A program made the position numbers and the translations under genes. Under the pieces are notes generated by a model, which was not told the origin of the DNA, made no database searches, and saw nothing but the letters and a program-made list of their open reading frames with translations. Positions 17,328 to 26,831 of a stretch of 60,529 nt of DNA are shown piece by piece. Source of the stretch: Vagococcus fluvialis (GTDB lineage Bacteria; Bacillota; Bacilli; Lactobacillales; Vagococcaceae); NCBI RefSeq assembly GCF_003337315.1, contig NZ_QPJV01000015.1, positions 1 to 60,529 on the forward strand, given 5' to 3'. Every line of letters starts with the position of its first letter. The stretch's first letter is position 1.

Positions 17328-17836
17328 ACTTAGAAAACTATATTGCTAGTATACCGGATTATCCACAAAAAGGAGTTATTTTTAGAGATATCTCACCATT
17401 AATGGGAGACGGTGAAGCCTACCAAGAAGCAACTAGACAAATCGTTGCTTATGCTAAAGAACGCGGTGCAGAGATGGTTGTTGGACCAGAAGCACGTGGT
17501 TTTATTATTGGGTGTCCAGTAGCTTACGAATTAGGAATTGGTTTTGCACCAGCTCGTAAAAAAGGAAAATTGCCAAGAGAAACAATCGAAGTGGACTATG
17601 GTTTAGAATATGGTGAAGCGACTTTAACTTTACATAAAGATGCGATTAAGCCAGGTCAAAAAGTTATTATTTGTGATGACTTATTAGCAACAGGTGGAAC
17701 AATTGCAGCGACAATCGAATTAGTTGAAAAACTAGGTGGAGAAGTTGTTGGTTGTGCTTTTTTAATCGAATTAATGGACTTAAATGGTCGCGATAAAATT
17801 AAAGGTTACGATATTTTAAGATTAATGGAATACTAA
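17324..17836 (+). CDS. apt: Adenine phosphoribosyltransferase
   Basis: Salvages adenine with PRPP to AMP in the cytoplasm. 170 residues, normal length. The PRPP-binding motif [13 protein letters not shown] lies near 120-132 and the hood region GPEARGF near 60. Start set at the ATG overlapping the recJ stop, 8 nt after AGGAGG. The recJ-apt pair is a common Firmicutes arrangement. Confidence 0.96.
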   Translation: MNLENYIASIPDYPQKGVIFRDISPLMGDGEAYQEATRQIVAYAKERGAEMVVGPEARGFIIGCPVAYELGIGFAPARKKGKLPRETIEVDYGLEYGEATLTLHKDAIKPGQKVIICDDLLATGGTIAATIELVEKLGGEVVGCAFLIELMDLNGRDKIKGYDILRLMEY

Positions 17837-17848
17837 AAAATGGCATGA

Positions 17849-17897
17849 AACCTCTTATAAGTTAGAGATATATCTAACTTATAAGAGGTTATTTTTT
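17849..17897 (+). terminator. Terminator after apt
   Basis: Very stable stem AACCTCTTATAAGTTAGA/TCTAACTTATAAGAGGTT with a 6-nt loop, followed by a T run. Confidence 0.93.
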
Positions 17898-17924
17898 ATT
17901 AACAGAACGATTCTTTTTATGTAT

Positions 17925-17991
17925 AAACTATAGTTTGTTACGGAACATCTTTAATTTGTTTCTTAAATAAATAAAAAGTAAGCGTTATACT
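17925..17991 (+). promoter_or_regulatory. Candidate control region of the carbohydrate transporter operon
   Basis: Contains a perfect 12-bp palindrome AAACTATAGTTT (17925-17936), a weak promoter TTAAAT-17 nt-TATACT (17963-17991), and a sequence AGTAAGCGTTATAC (17977-17990) that resembles a CcpA cre site but fits the consensus only partly. The weak -35 suits activation by the two-component regulator encoded in the same cluster. Confidence 0.35.
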
Positions 17992-18019
17992 TTGTTTGTG
18001 AATGAGGGGAGGGAAAATA

Positions 18020-18961
18020 TTGAATAAAAAGAAAAAAGGGTTTTGGGCTGATGTTTATAGGTTCAGAGCGCTAATTTTTATGGCGTTGCCTGGTATGATT
18101 TGGTTTATTTTCTTCTTTTATATACCTGTACTAGCTAACGTTGTTGCTTTTAAAGACTTTAGAATCTCGCCAGATGGTTTTATTGCTAGTTTAAGAACCA
18201 GTCCTTGGGTCGGACTTGAAAACTTTAAGTTTTTATTTGCTTCAAGTGATGCTTGGTTAATTACTAGAAACACGATACTTTATAATGTGGTCTTTTTAGC
18301 TTTTAACTTATTTTTTGCTGTGGCATTTGCCATTGTAATGAGTGAATTACGTAATAAAAAATTGGTTAAAGTCTATAATACGATGTCATTATTACCATAC
18401 TTTTTATCATGGGTAGTTATTTCTTATTTTGTGTACGCCTTCTTAAGTCCTGATAAAGGAATTATTAATCAATGGTTAACGCAAAACGGACAACTACCGA
18501 TACAATGGTATAACGATCCAACATGGTGGCCTTTAATTTTCGTTGTTCTAAACGTCTGGAAATCACTTGGTTATAACAGTATTATCTATTATGCATCTGT
18601 TATGGGAATTGATCCAACTTATTATGAAGCAGCGATGGTGGATGGTGCAAGTAAGTGGCAACAAATTAAAAATGTAACCATTCCGCAGTTACTACCAATG
18701 ATGAGTATCTTACTGATCTTAAACATTGGAGGAATTTTTAAAGCCGACTTTGGAATGTTCTATTCAGTGCCAAGGCAATCTGGAGCACTGTATGAGGTAA
18801 CAAGTGTATTAGACACTTATATCTATAATGGATTAACAGCAACAGGAGATATAGGGATGTCAGCAGCAGCTGGTCTTTACCAATCCCTTGTTGGAATGAT
18901 TCTATTAATTGGCGCGAACATGGTAGTTCGTAAGCTTGATCCGGATTCATCATTATTCTAG
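18020..18961 (+). CDS. Carbohydrate ABC transporter permease (LplB/YteP type)
   Basis: 313 residues with about six membrane segments and the EAA loop YYEAAMVDGASKWQQI near 208, as in LplB/YteP permeases for complex oligosaccharides. TTG start chosen because GGGGAGGG lies just upstream of it; an in-frame ATG at 18002 precedes that RBS. Works with the next permease and lipoprotein. No ATPase is encoded in the cluster, so a shared MsmX/MsmK-type ATPase elsewhere is expected. Confidence 0.88.
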   Translation: MNKKKKGFWADVYRFRALIFMALPGMIWFIFFFYIPVLANVVAFKDFRISPDGFIASLRTSPWVGLENFKFLFASSDAWLITRNTILYNVVFLAFNLFFAVAFAIVMSELRNKKLVKVYNTMSLLPYFLSWVVISYFVYAFLSPDKGIINQWLTQNGQLPIQWYNDPTWWPLIFVVLNVWKSLGYNSIIYYASVMGIDPTYYEAAMVDGASKWQQIKNVTIPQLLPMMSILLILNIGGIFKADFGMFYSVPRQSGALYEVTSVLDTYIYNGLTATGDIGMSAAAGLYQSLVGMILLIGANMVVRKLDPDSSLF

Positions 18962-18975
18962 TAGGAGTGTGACAA

Positions 18976-19899
18976 ATGAGTAGAAAAAAAGTAACTAGAG
19001 TAGAGGTTCGAGCATTTAGTCCAAAAGTAGATTTTTTCTTTAACATTTTAATTGCATTATTTGCGATATCTTGTTTAGTACCATTTATTTTTGTTATCAT
19101 TATTTCCCTAACAAGTGAAGTATCATTAGCAGAGCATGGTTATAGTTTCTTTCCACAAGAATGGTCATTTGCAGCTTATGAATATATTTTTGCAGGTCAA
19201 ATGTCTGAAAAAATATTCAGAGCTTTCGGAGTGACTATCTTTGTAACAGTTTTTGGAACGCTAGTTAATGCTTCAATTACATCACTTTACGCCTACGCTA
19301 TTTCTCGTTCAAATTTTCCATTTAGAAAATTCTTTACGATGTTTGCGTTAGTGACAATGCTATTTTCACCAGGGATGGTAGCAAACTACATTGTTATGAC
19401 AAATATGCTTCATTTAAAAGATACGATTTGGGCCTTAATTTTGCCAATGGCATTAGGACCATTTAATATCTTAGTAATGAGAACCTTTTTCAAAAAAACT
19501 GTACCCGATAGTATCATCGAGTCAGCTCGTATAGATGGAGCTGGTGAGATGAGAATCTTCATGAAGATTGTTTTACCTTTAGCTGTACCAGGTATTGCAA
19601 CAATTAGTTTGTTTGCAGCCCTTGGTTATTGGAATGACTGGTTTAACGCACTACTTTACATTCAAAATGATAACTTAGTGCCTCTTCAATACTTATTAAT
19701 GAAGATTCAAAATAACTTGGATTACCTAGCAAAAAGTACCGGAATGGGCTCTCAAATTGCAGGTGGCTTAGCAGCCTTACCAAGTGAATCTGCCAGAATG
19801 GCAATTGTTGTGGTTTCAACCCTACCTATTGCTTTAAGCTATCCTTTCTTCCAGAAATATTTTGTTGGTGGCTTGACAATCGGTGGCGTGAAAGAATAA
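18976..19899 (+). CDS. Carbohydrate ABC transporter permease (YtcP type)
   Basis: 307 residues, about six membrane segments, EAA loop IIESARIDGAGEMRIFMKIV near 177. It is the second permease half, 14 nt after the first. Family members import oligosaccharides such as rhamnogalacturonan fragments or N-glycans; the substrate here is unknown. Confidence 0.88.
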   Translation: MSRKKVTRVEVRAFSPKVDFFFNILIALFAISCLVPFIFVIIISLTSEVSLAEHGYSFFPQEWSFAAYEYIFAGQMSEKIFRAFGVTIFVTVFGTLVNASITSLYAYAISRSNFPFRKFFTMFALVTMLFSPGMVANYIVMTNMLHLKDTIWALILPMALGPFNILVMRTFFKKTVPDSIIESARIDGAGEMRIFMKIVLPLAVPGIATISLFAALGYWNDWFNALLYIQNDNLVPLQYLLMKIQNNLDYLAKSTGMGSQIAGGLAALPSESARMAIVVVSTLPIALSYPFFQKYFVGGLTIGGVKE

Positions 19900-19925
19900 T
19901 AGAAAAGATATAGGGGGAATAAATT

Positions 19926-21401
19926 GTGAAAAGCTTTAAAAAAGTAACATTGTTTGCTGGAGCAGCTCTTTTATTAGCAGGTTTAGCAGCATGTGGTAAT
20001 GGTGGTAGTAAAGAGTCTAAAGGTGAATCATCGGGAAGTAAAAGTGATACAACAACGCTTTTAATGTACCAAATTGGTGACAAACCTGAAAACTATGATG
20101 AATTGATGGAAATTGCTAACAAACGTATTAAAGAAGAAATTAATGCTGAAATTGACCTTCAATACATCGGTTGGGGTGATTGGGATCAAAAAATGAGTAC
20201 AATCATCGCTTCAGGTGAGAACTACGATATTGCTTTTGCTTCTAACTATGTAACAAACGCTCAAAAGGGTGCTTACGCTGACATTACAGAACTTGCACCA
20301 GAATATGCAAAAGAAGCTTATGAACAATTAGACGAAGACTATATTAAAGGTAACAAAGTTGACGGAAAATTATATGCTTTCCCAGTGAATGCAAATATTT
20401 ATTCTCAACAAGTATTAACATTTAACAAACAGTATTTAGATAAACATAATCTAAGTATTGATGGTATTGAATCTTATGCAGATGCTGAAAAAGTTTTAAA
20501 AGAATTCCATGAAAAAGAGCCAAATATTGCAGCTTTTGCTATTGGACAAAACTTTAAAGTTTCAGGTAACTATGATTATCCATTAGGTAAAGACTTACCA
20601 TTTGCGATTAAATTAGATGATTCAGATAACCCTAAAGTTATCAACCAATACGAAGACAAAGAACTAATGGATAGCTTAAAAGTTATGCGTGGTTGGTATG
20701 AAAACAAATTAATCCCAGTTGATGCTGCAACAAACACAACAGGTTTCCCATTAGAAGGAAATACTTGGTTTATGCGTGAAGAAACTCAAGGACCTTTAGA
20801 CTACGGAGATACTGTACTTACAAATGCTGCTGGTCAAGAATTAGTTTCTAAACCTATTACAAAGCCATACAGAACAACAGCTACAGCTCAAATGGCAAAC
20901 TTTGTTGTTTCAAACGTATCTAAAAACAAAGAAAAATCAGTTGAATTTTTAGGTTTACTTAACAGCGACCCAGAATTATTAAATGGATTAGTATGGGGTG
21001 TTGAAGGTGAAGCTTGGGAAAAAGTTGGCGATGATAGAATTAAATTATTAGATGGTTACAAACCAAACATGCATATGGCTGCTTGGAACACTGGTAACAA
21101 CATGCTACTTTATACTCAAGATACTTTAGATGAAGCTTTAGTTAAAGAACGTGATGAAAAAATTGCTAACTCTCTAACTTCTCCAACATTAGGATTTAAC
21201 TTTAAAACAGATAAAGTTAAAACTGAAGTAACTAATATTTCAAACGTTATGAGCCGTTACAAAGACAGCTTAAACACTGGTTCAGTTGATCCAGACGAAT
21301 ATGTTGCTAAAATGGTAAAAGACTTAGAAAAAGCTGGCTGGAACAAAGTACAAGAAGAAATGCAAACACAATTAGATGACTTTTTAAAAGAATCTAAATA
21401 A
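19926..21401 (+). CDS. Carbohydrate ABC transporter substrate-binding lipoprotein (YtcQ/LipO type)
   Basis: 491 residues with lipobox LAAC (Cys23) and a serine/lysine-rich tether, then a large type of extracellular solute-binding domain (LLMYQIGDKPENYDELM). RBS AGGGGG before a GTG start. The size and neighbours match the YtcQ/LplA lipoproteins that bind oligosaccharides. Followed by a terminator that probably sets a higher level for the transporter than for the regulator genes. Confidence 0.88.
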   Translation: MKSFKKVTLFAGAALLLAGLAACGNGGSKESKGESSGSKSDTTTLLMYQIGDKPENYDELMEIANKRIKEEINAEIDLQYIGWGDWDQKMSTIIASGENYDIAFASNYVTNAQKGAYADITELAPEYAKEAYEQLDEDYIKGNKVDGKLYAFPVNANIYSQQVLTFNKQYLDKHNLSIDGIESYADAEKVLKEFHEKEPNIAAFAIGQNFKVSGNYDYPLGKDLPFAIKLDDSDNPKVINQYEDKELMDSLKVMRGWYENKLIPVDAATNTTGFPLEGNTWFMREETQGPLDYGDTVLTNAAGQELVSKPITKPYRTTATAQMANFVVSNVSKNKEKSVEFLGLLNSDPELLNGLVWGVEGEAWEKVGDDRIKLLDGYKPNMHMAAWNTGNNMLLYTQDTLDEALVKERDEKIANSLTSPTLGFNFKTDKVKTEVTNISNVMSRYKDSLNTGSVDPDEYVAKMVKDLEKAGWNKVQEEMQTQLDDFLKESK

Positions 21402-21422
21402 AAAGGTCTCTAAAAAAGTGAG

Positions 21423-21460
21423 AAAAGGTTGAGACTTATGAATAAGTTTCAACCTTTTTT
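21423..21460 (+). terminator. Terminator or attenuator between binding protein and DUF624 gene
   Basis: AAAAGGTTGAGACTTAT/ATAAGTTTCAACCTTTT stem with T run. No clear promoter follows in the 44 nt before the next gene, so the sensor-regulator genes are probably expressed by read-through. Confidence 0.88.
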
Positions 21461-21504
21461 ATAAGTAAAAAGAATTGAGAATAAATGAAAGAGAGGAAAC
21501 AATT

Positions 21505-22119
21505 ATGCTAGGAACAGGTTTAGAGAAGGGGTTCAACATTTGTTGGCTAGTTATCAAATTAAATTTATTTTTTCATTTGTTCAGTTTAATGGGAGGCTAC
21601 ATCTTTGGTGTGGGTCCATCAATTCAAATGGTTAGTGATTTATTTCAAGCCTCTAAGTTTGATCATAAAGAAATCACACTAAAAAATGCCTTTGCTATTT
21701 GGAAAGGACACTTCATGCGAAGTAATGGTCAATTTTTATTATTTATTGGTGTTTTTTGTTTATTAACGTATAATCTATATGTTTCTGTTCAATTAACAGG
21801 AATGTTATGGTTAATCATTGACTTTATGCTTATATCAGCGATATTATTTATTTATGTAGCTTACCAGTATGTTATTTCTTATGAAACTGAATATGACATG
21901 CCTTTTTTACAAGTCATTAAATTAGCTTGTATTAGCGTATTCTTTGGTTTTGGAACTTTCTGGAAATTATTAATAGGTGCAGGAGTTATATTGATTGTGA
22001 CATGGCAAATGAAAGGTTTAATTTTATTTGCAACAATTAGCCTACTTATTATGTGGAGTGTCATTGCTACTAAAAAAATAAGAGATGTAGTCGATGAAAA
22101 GTTGGGGTTTAATGAATAA
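21505..22119 (+). CDS. DUF624 (YesL-like) membrane protein
   Basis: 204-residue hydrophobic protein with about five membrane segments. The N-terminal part, including SLMGGYIFGVGPS, matches the YesL/DUF624 family, which regularly accompanies YesM/YesN-type two-component systems and oligosaccharide transporters. Start at 21505, after GAGAGG with 8 nt spacing. Molecular function unknown. Overlaps the kinase gene by 8 nt. Confidence 0.8.
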   Translation: MLGTGLEKGFNICWLVIKLNLFFHLFSLMGGYIFGVGPSIQMVSDLFQASKFDHKEITLKNAFAIWKGHFMRSNGQFLLFIGVFCLLTYNLYVSVQLTGMLWLIIDFMLISAILFIYVAYQYVISYETEYDMPFLQVIKLACISVFFGFGTFWKLLIGAGVILIVTWQMKGLILFATISLLIMWSVIATKKIRDVVDEKLGFNE

Positions 22120-23833
22120 AAAGAGATTTACTTTTTTTAATAAAGGGTTTTTAATCAATCAATTAATGCAACTATATAGCTTAATCCTTGTCGTGGTGCT
22201 AATGATCATCATGGTTGGGTTAAGTTTATTTATGTTTGTAACGAATTTTAAAGATGCTGAAAAAACTATCGATAATGTCACAACAGAAATAGCAACGAGC
22301 TTAAAAAGTAAAGATAGTGATATGGTAAGTAGTATATTAGCAGAAGTAGCAGCCTCACCAAGCCATTATGAAAATATGTATAATTTTTTAACAATGAGTC
22401 AGCAAGATTATTTTGAATATATGATTAACTTATGGCATGAAACAGGTGTTAGTACTTATTTTCCAGATATTATTAAAACAGTGTTTATTAATTATCAAGA
22501 TGTAGAATCTATTGATATTGTTTTTGACAGCCTTGATTATTATCTTCACGGTGATTCTTCAAGTGTTATGGGAAAAAAAATAGATGGACCTTATAAAAAG
22601 CCAAAAGATGCTTTAACTTCAGTCCGTCCTCTTACAAATCAAAGTACCTCAGAAGTGGAAGGGGCGATTTATGTCACCTTTACAAAGGAAAGTCTCACTT
22701 CTTTTTTTAATGAGGATACTAAAAGCAAAGAACAAGTAGGGAATTTCATTTTTAATAGCCGCGGAGAATTAATATTTGAAAATCATGAAGAGATTTCTGA
22801 TAAAAGTCTAAATAAAATTAAAGAAAACATGTTAGAAAGTGGTTGGGTAAGTCCAGAAGATTTGGATAATCGCTATTTTGTGCGTAATAAACAAGTTAGA
22901 GATAAGTCACTTGTAACAATACTAGATAAGAGAGAGGTTAGATGGCTATCAATTCTACAAATTCTTCCTATCTTTTTAATTGGCTTTTTAGTTATTATTT
23001 TGTTATTAGTTTTCTTAAATAAAGTTTTTGAGAAATACTCTAATCAAATGTCCCGCATTGTCCACGTAACGAATCAAGTTAGTCAAGGTAATTTAGAAGC
23101 ACAAGTAGATACTGTGGGTATGGAGCTAGAATTAGGCGATTTAGCCAGTGCTATTAATCAGATGGTGATAAACCTAAATCAATACATAGAAGACATCTAC
23201 GCCCTTGAAATTAAGCAAAGAGATGCACATATGCGTGCCCTGCAGTCACAAATCAATCCACATTTTTTATACAACACATTGGAGTATATTAGGATGTATG
23301 CGATTAGTCAGAAACAGGATGAATTAGCAGACGTGGTTTACGCTTTTTCAGCTTTACTTAGAAATAATATGACACAAGAAAAAACAACAACCTTAAAAGA
23401 TGAACTAGATTTTTGCGAGAAATATGTTTATTTATATCAAATGCGTTATCCTGATAGTATTGCTTATAATTTTACAATGGATAATGGTTTGGAAGATTTT
23501 GTAGTTCCTAAATTCATCATACAACCTTTAGTAGAAAATTATTTTGTTCATGGAATTGATTATGAAAGACAAGATAATGCGATTAGTGTTAAGGCGATGA
23601 AACAGGATGGTTTAATCGAAATTCGAGTTATTGATAACGGATTAGGAATGGAAAAAGAACGTCTAGAAGAAGTGAATTTAGAATTGGGTCAAAAAGGATT
23701 TTCAATACAAAATTCAATTGGTATTATTAATGTGTATGAACGGATTAAAGGATACTTTGGAGAAGATTCAAAAATGTGGGTTGAATCCGTTATTGAAAAA
23801 GGTGTGACTATTGTCATTCAAATAAAGGAATAA
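22112..23833 (+). CDS. Sensor histidine kinase, YesM type
   Basis: 573 residues: membrane segments near 17-42 and 286-307 flank an extracellular sensor region, then HAMP (MSRIVHVTNQVSQGNLEA), a His-kinase domain with the YesM-type motif SQINPHFLYNTLEY (phospho-accepting His) and an ATPase domain (DNGLGM). Start at 22112 was preferred over 22094 because of GGGG just upstream. Its partner is the regulator 13 nt downstream. The likely signal is the sugar or the loaded binding protein. Confidence 0.9.
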   Translation: MNKKRFTFFNKGFLINQLMQLYSLILVVVLMIIMVGLSLFMFVTNFKDAEKTIDNVTTEIATSLKSKDSDMVSSILAEVAASPSHYENMYNFLTMSQQDYFEYMINLWHETGVSTYFPDIIKTVFINYQDVESIDIVFDSLDYYLHGDSSSVMGKKIDGPYKKPKDALTSVRPLTNQSTSEVEGAIYVTFTKESLTSFFNEDTKSKEQVGNFIFNSRGELIFENHEEISDKSLNKIKENMLESGWVSPEDLDNRYFVRNKQVRDKSLVTILDKREVRWLSILQILPIFLIGFLVIILLLVFLNKVFEKYSNQMSRIVHVTNQVSQGNLEAQVDTVGMELELGDLASAINQMVINLNQYIEDIYALEIKQRDAHMRALQSQINPHFLYNTLEYIRMYAISQKQDELADVVYAFSALLRNNMTQEKTTTLKDELDFCEKYVYLYQMRYPDSIAYNFTMDNGLEDFVVPKFIIQPLVENYFVHGIDYERQDNAISVKAMKQDGLIEIRVIDNGLGMEKERLEEVNLELGQKGFSIQNSIGIINVYERIKGYFGEDSKMWVESVIEKGVTIVIQIKE

Positions 23834-23846
23834 GGAGGTAGTTGGT

Positions 23847-25364
23847 ATGTACAAAGTCATGCTTGTTGATGATGAGTATATGATACTCGAAGGGTTAAAG
23901 CAGATTATTCCGTGGAGTGAATTAGGATTTGAAGTTGTAAAAACAGCTAAAAGGGGTCAAGAAGCCCTAGATTACTTAAATGAAAATGAAGTTGATTTAT
24001 TAATCACAGATGTTACCATGCCTAAAATGAGTGGGATAGACTTAGTTCGTCAAGTTAGAAAGCTATATCCTCATTTACGTGTATTAATTCTCTCTGGCTA
24101 TCAAGAATTTGAATATGTGAAGCAAGGAATGGAGTTAGGTGTTAAAGGGTATTTAGTGAAACCTGTTAATAAAGCAGAATTAGCTGAAAAAGTAACTCAA
24201 ATTAAAGGTGAGCTTGAAGAAGAGGAGTTACTAGATTTAAAAAAAGAATTTTATTATGAAACGATGATCCAAAAATGGTTGAATGATGAAATCAATGAAG
24301 ATGAATTTTTTAGTTTCTTAGATGAGCTGAATCATACTGTTAATTCTGCTTATTCTGTATTAATTATTAATCAATATGATTCTAATATCAGTCTAAAAAG
24401 TTATGCTAAAAAATATAATCAACCCTTTATTATTCAAAATGATAGTTTATATCAGCAACAAACGATTATTATTTATGAAGGAAATCGCTCTGATTTAAAC
24501 TTATTTGTTCGAGGCATAGAAGAAAAATTAGCTGAGAATCATTTTAAAATTATTTTAGGTGAATCTGTTTCAGATTGGGATAATGTCTATGAAAGTTTTG
24601 AAAAAGCTAAAAAAATAGCGTTGTTTGATGAATTTTATGGTTCAAACGATCAGACGAAAACAGTTGTAAAATTAACTGATACAGATGATGAAGAGGCGAA
24701 ACTCCATTTCTTATCTTTTAATAAAGCATTAATGATTGGTGATATGACAACTATTAAAGATGAACTAGAAGATATTTATGAGCAAATGAGAGCTTATCGT
24801 TATTCACCTGAAAATGTTCGTCATGTGACGTTTTTATTATTTACTGATATTTATCGTCAATTTCCAACTTTAGATAAAGAAATTTATGATGATACCTTAA
24901 CTAAAATTCATACAAGTAACAGTATTCACGATTTAAAAAAATGGTTATCAGATATTTTAGATACTTTATATGAGAACCCGGATATGGGGAAAAGGTATTC
25001 AGATCTTGTTGCTGGTGCGATTAATATTATTGCAACAGATTTTAAAATGGATTTATCACTGAAAATAGCAGCTGAAAGGCTACATGTCAATCCTGTTTAT
25101 TTAGGCCAATTATTTAGTAAAGAAACTGAGCGTAGTTTTTCTCAGTACTTAAATCAAACAAGAATTAAAAAAGCGCAATACGGTTTACTTAATACAAATA
25201 AGCCAATCAACGAGGTAGGCTATGATGTTGGTTACAATAATCCTACCTACTTTTTCAAAATGTTTCGTAAGTTAAATGGCTTAACGCCTAAAGAATTTAG
25301 AGAGAAATATATGACAAATTATCAATCAGTTGAAGAAGATAAAGAAAACCAAAGTGAAATCTAA
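23847..25364 (+). CDS. Response regulator, YesN type (receiver plus AraC DNA-binding domain)
   Basis: 505 residues: receiver domain with phosphorylation site Asp55 in LLITDVTMPKMSG and LVKP, a central region of unknown fold, and a C-terminal AraC-type double helix-turn-helix (LKIAAERLHVNPVYLGQLF, then INEVGYDVGYNNPTYFFKMF). RBS AAGGAGG. It probably activates the transporter operon at 18020; the palindrome at 17925 is a candidate target. Confidence 0.92.
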   Translation: MYKVMLVDDEYMILEGLKQIIPWSELGFEVVKTAKRGQEALDYLNENEVDLLITDVTMPKMSGIDLVRQVRKLYPHLRVLILSGYQEFEYVKQGMELGVKGYLVKPVNKAELAEKVTQIKGELEEEELLDLKKEFYYETMIQKWLNDEINEDEFFSFLDELNHTVNSAYSVLIINQYDSNISLKSYAKKYNQPFIIQNDSLYQQQTIIIYEGNRSDLNLFVRGIEEKLAENHFKIILGESVSDWDNVYESFEKAKKIALFDEFYGSNDQTKTVVKLTDTDDEEAKLHFLSFNKALMIGDMTTIKDELEDIYEQMRAYRYSPENVRHVTFLLFTDIYRQFPTLDKEIYDDTLTKIHTSNSIHDLKKWLSDILDTLYENPDMGKRYSDLVAGAINIIATDFKMDLSLKIAAERLHVNPVYLGQLFSKETERSFSQYLNQTRIKKAQYGLLNTNKPINEVGYDVGYNNPTYFFKMFRKLNGLTPKEFREKYMTNYQSVEEDKENQSEI

Positions 25365-25390
25365 CATGATAGAGTTCACTTTGGTTAATT
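25347..25390. terminator. Bidirectional terminator between the response regulator and the P-loop gene
   Basis: AACCAAAGTGAA/TTCACTTTGGTT, 16-nt loop. The left arm lies in the last codons of the regulator, the right arm in the last codons of the convergent gene. Confidence 0.75.
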
Positions 25391-25930
25391 TTGATACATA
25401 CTTCGACGTCGTTCTTCTTTGTGTTTTTCCAGTCGCAATTGTTTTTTGATATATTGATGAAGTCTTTTTTCACTTTGAGGTGATTCTAAAATCATTACTT
25501 TTGCTGATTGGTTATACAAGCTACCTTTAATAGAAGGTAATCTTTTTTTAAAGCGGCTATTCCACTTGAAAAGTTTGAACATTCGCTTAACAGTTTTTCT
25601 TTTTTGAGTCCAGTTTCTCTTTGAATCAAAGACTTGGCTACAAGTTCGTTTAAAGACTCTAAATTGTGTAATATATAAAGGATAATCAAGGACAACTATT
25701 AAATCAGCATCATGGAAGCTTCTAGTAGTCCAAGGACTTACTTGAACACCTTCAATAATCCAGGAGTCTAACCTATCTAAACGTTTATTTAAAGCTGTCA
25801 TACGTTGTTCTTTATCTTTAATTTTTAGGAAATCATCTAAAGAAATCCCTTGAATTATATATTTTTCTTGAAGCTTTATCGTTAAAGAAGTTTTTCCACT
25901 CCCAGCATAACCAATGATTCTAATTTTCAT
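25385..25930 (-). CDS. Small P-loop NTPase (FlaR/adenylate-kinase-like)
   Basis: 181 residues with Walker A GYAGSGKTS at 7-15 and the kinase-like pattern WIIEGVQVSP...DADLIVVLDYP seen in proteins annotated as DNA topology modulation protein FlaR. The C-terminal third is very basic. RBS GGAG about 10 nt upstream. Probably a nucleotide or small-molecule kinase; substrate unknown, and the topology name is historical. Confidence 0.75.
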   Translation of the reverse strand: MKIRIIGYAGSGKTSLTIKLQEKYIIQGISLDDFLKIKDKEQRMTALNKRLDRLDSWIIEGVQVSPWTTRSFHDADLIVVLDYPLYITQFRVFKRTCSQVFDSKRNWTQKRKTVKRMFKLFKWNSRFKKRLPSIKGSLYNQSAKVMILESPQSEKRLHQYIKKQLRLEKHKEERRRSMYQN

Positions 25931-26068
25931 TTATTATCTATCTCCAGTCATTCAATCTCTTTAAGATTACAATAAACGGGAAATAAATTCAATAACCCAA
26001 CTGATTTTATTCTTATTAATTAAGGAAAGTAAAGACTGTTGAGTAAATTGAAAACCTGGTAGAATCTA

Positions 26069-26097
26069 TTGACTTATTTAAGTAATTTGGGTATTCT
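26069..26097 (+). promoter_or_regulatory. Promoter of the tRNA-Thr gene
   Basis: TTGACT, 17 nt, TATTCT, about 26 nt before the mature tRNA. It is one of the strongest consensus promoters in the window. Confidence 0.75.
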
Positions 26098-26122
26098 ATA
26101 ATTTGTTGTGAGGCATAATTAT

Positions 26123-26195
26123 GCCGCCTTAGCTCAGTAGGTAGAGCGTTTGCATGGTAAGCAAAAGGTCACCAGTTCAATCCTGGTAGGTGGCT
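26123..26195 (+). tRNA. tRNA-Thr (GGT)
   Basis: Acceptor arms GCCGCCT/AGGTGGC, anticodon stem TTTGC/GCAAA with loop ATGGTAA giving GGT. Solitary gene with its own promoter and terminator. Confidence 0.96.
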
Positions 26196-26204
26196 CTCAT
26201 CATT

Positions 26205-26240
26205 AAAAGCTTGGTTTCTCTAATGAAATCAAGCTTTTTT
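26205..26240 (+). terminator. Terminator of tRNA-Thr
   Basis: AAAAGCTTGGTTTC/GAAATCAAGCTTTT stem with T run. Confidence 0.88.
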
Positions 26241-26277
26241 GATACAAAAAAACCAGTAGTTAAGCTGGCAAAATAGA

Positions 26278-26616
26278 TTATATTTTTTTGACAAATTCTG
26301 ATTTTAATTTCATAGCACCAAAACCATCAATTTTACAATCAATGTTGTGATCACTATCAACAAGGCGAATATTTTTAACTTTCGTACCTTGCTTAACAGG
26401 ATTACTAGCACCCTTAACTTTTAAGTCTTTAATAACAGTGACACTATCACCGTCTTGTAAAATATTTCCATTAGAATCTTTTACAATAAAAGCGTCTGTT
26501 TCTTCTGTTCCTGCTTCTTGTGACCACTCGTGAGCACACTCTGGGCAAATAAAAAGACTACCATCTTCATAAGTGTATCTTGAGTTACATTCAGGACAAT
26601 TAGGTAATGCAGTCAT
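26278..26616 (-). CDS. PhnA/YjdM-family zinc-ribbon protein
   Basis: 112 residues: N-terminal zinc ribbon CPEC...CPEC (residues 8-27), then the PhnA-like domain with [11 protein letters not shown] and [24 protein letters not shown]. The family was named for alkylphosphonate utilisation but this member has no phosphonate genes around it; its role is unknown. Confidence 0.88.
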   Translation of the reverse strand: MTALPNCPECNSRYTYEDGSLFICPECAHEWSQEAGTEETDAFIVKDSNGNILQDGDSVTVIKDLKVKGASNPVKQGTKVKNIRLVDSDHNIDCKIDGFGAMKLKSEFVKKI

Positions 26617-26760
26617 AAAAAAACTCCTTTCACAATATTCATTAGCTAGTTTACCTTATTTGTTATAAAAAAGGAAGTTTATTAATGAAAATAGATGTTT
26701 CACAAAAGTTAAGATTTAAATAGGAATAACTAAATAACAGTAAAAAGATATAAAACATGT

Positions 26761-26788
26761 TTGGAATTTTAGCATAATCATGTATAAT
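26761..26788 (+). promoter_or_regulatory. Candidate mltG promoter
   Basis: TTGGAA, 16 nt, TATAAT. The -10 box overlaps the ATG at 26787, which excludes that codon as the mltG start and supports TTG at 26832. Confidence 0.6.
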
Positions 26789-26831
26789 GATAGGAGCAAA
26801 TTTAAAAAAACATGTTAAGGAGGACAACTTT

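Noticed and set aside
17977-17990. Possible CcpA cre site
   Set aside because: Only about 11 of 14 positions fit the consensus and the outer bases fail; kept only as a remark in the control-region feature, not as a finding.
26278-26616. Phosphonate-metabolism role for the PhnA-like protein
   Set aside because: The name is historical; no phosphonate transport or lyase genes are near, so no pathway is claimed.
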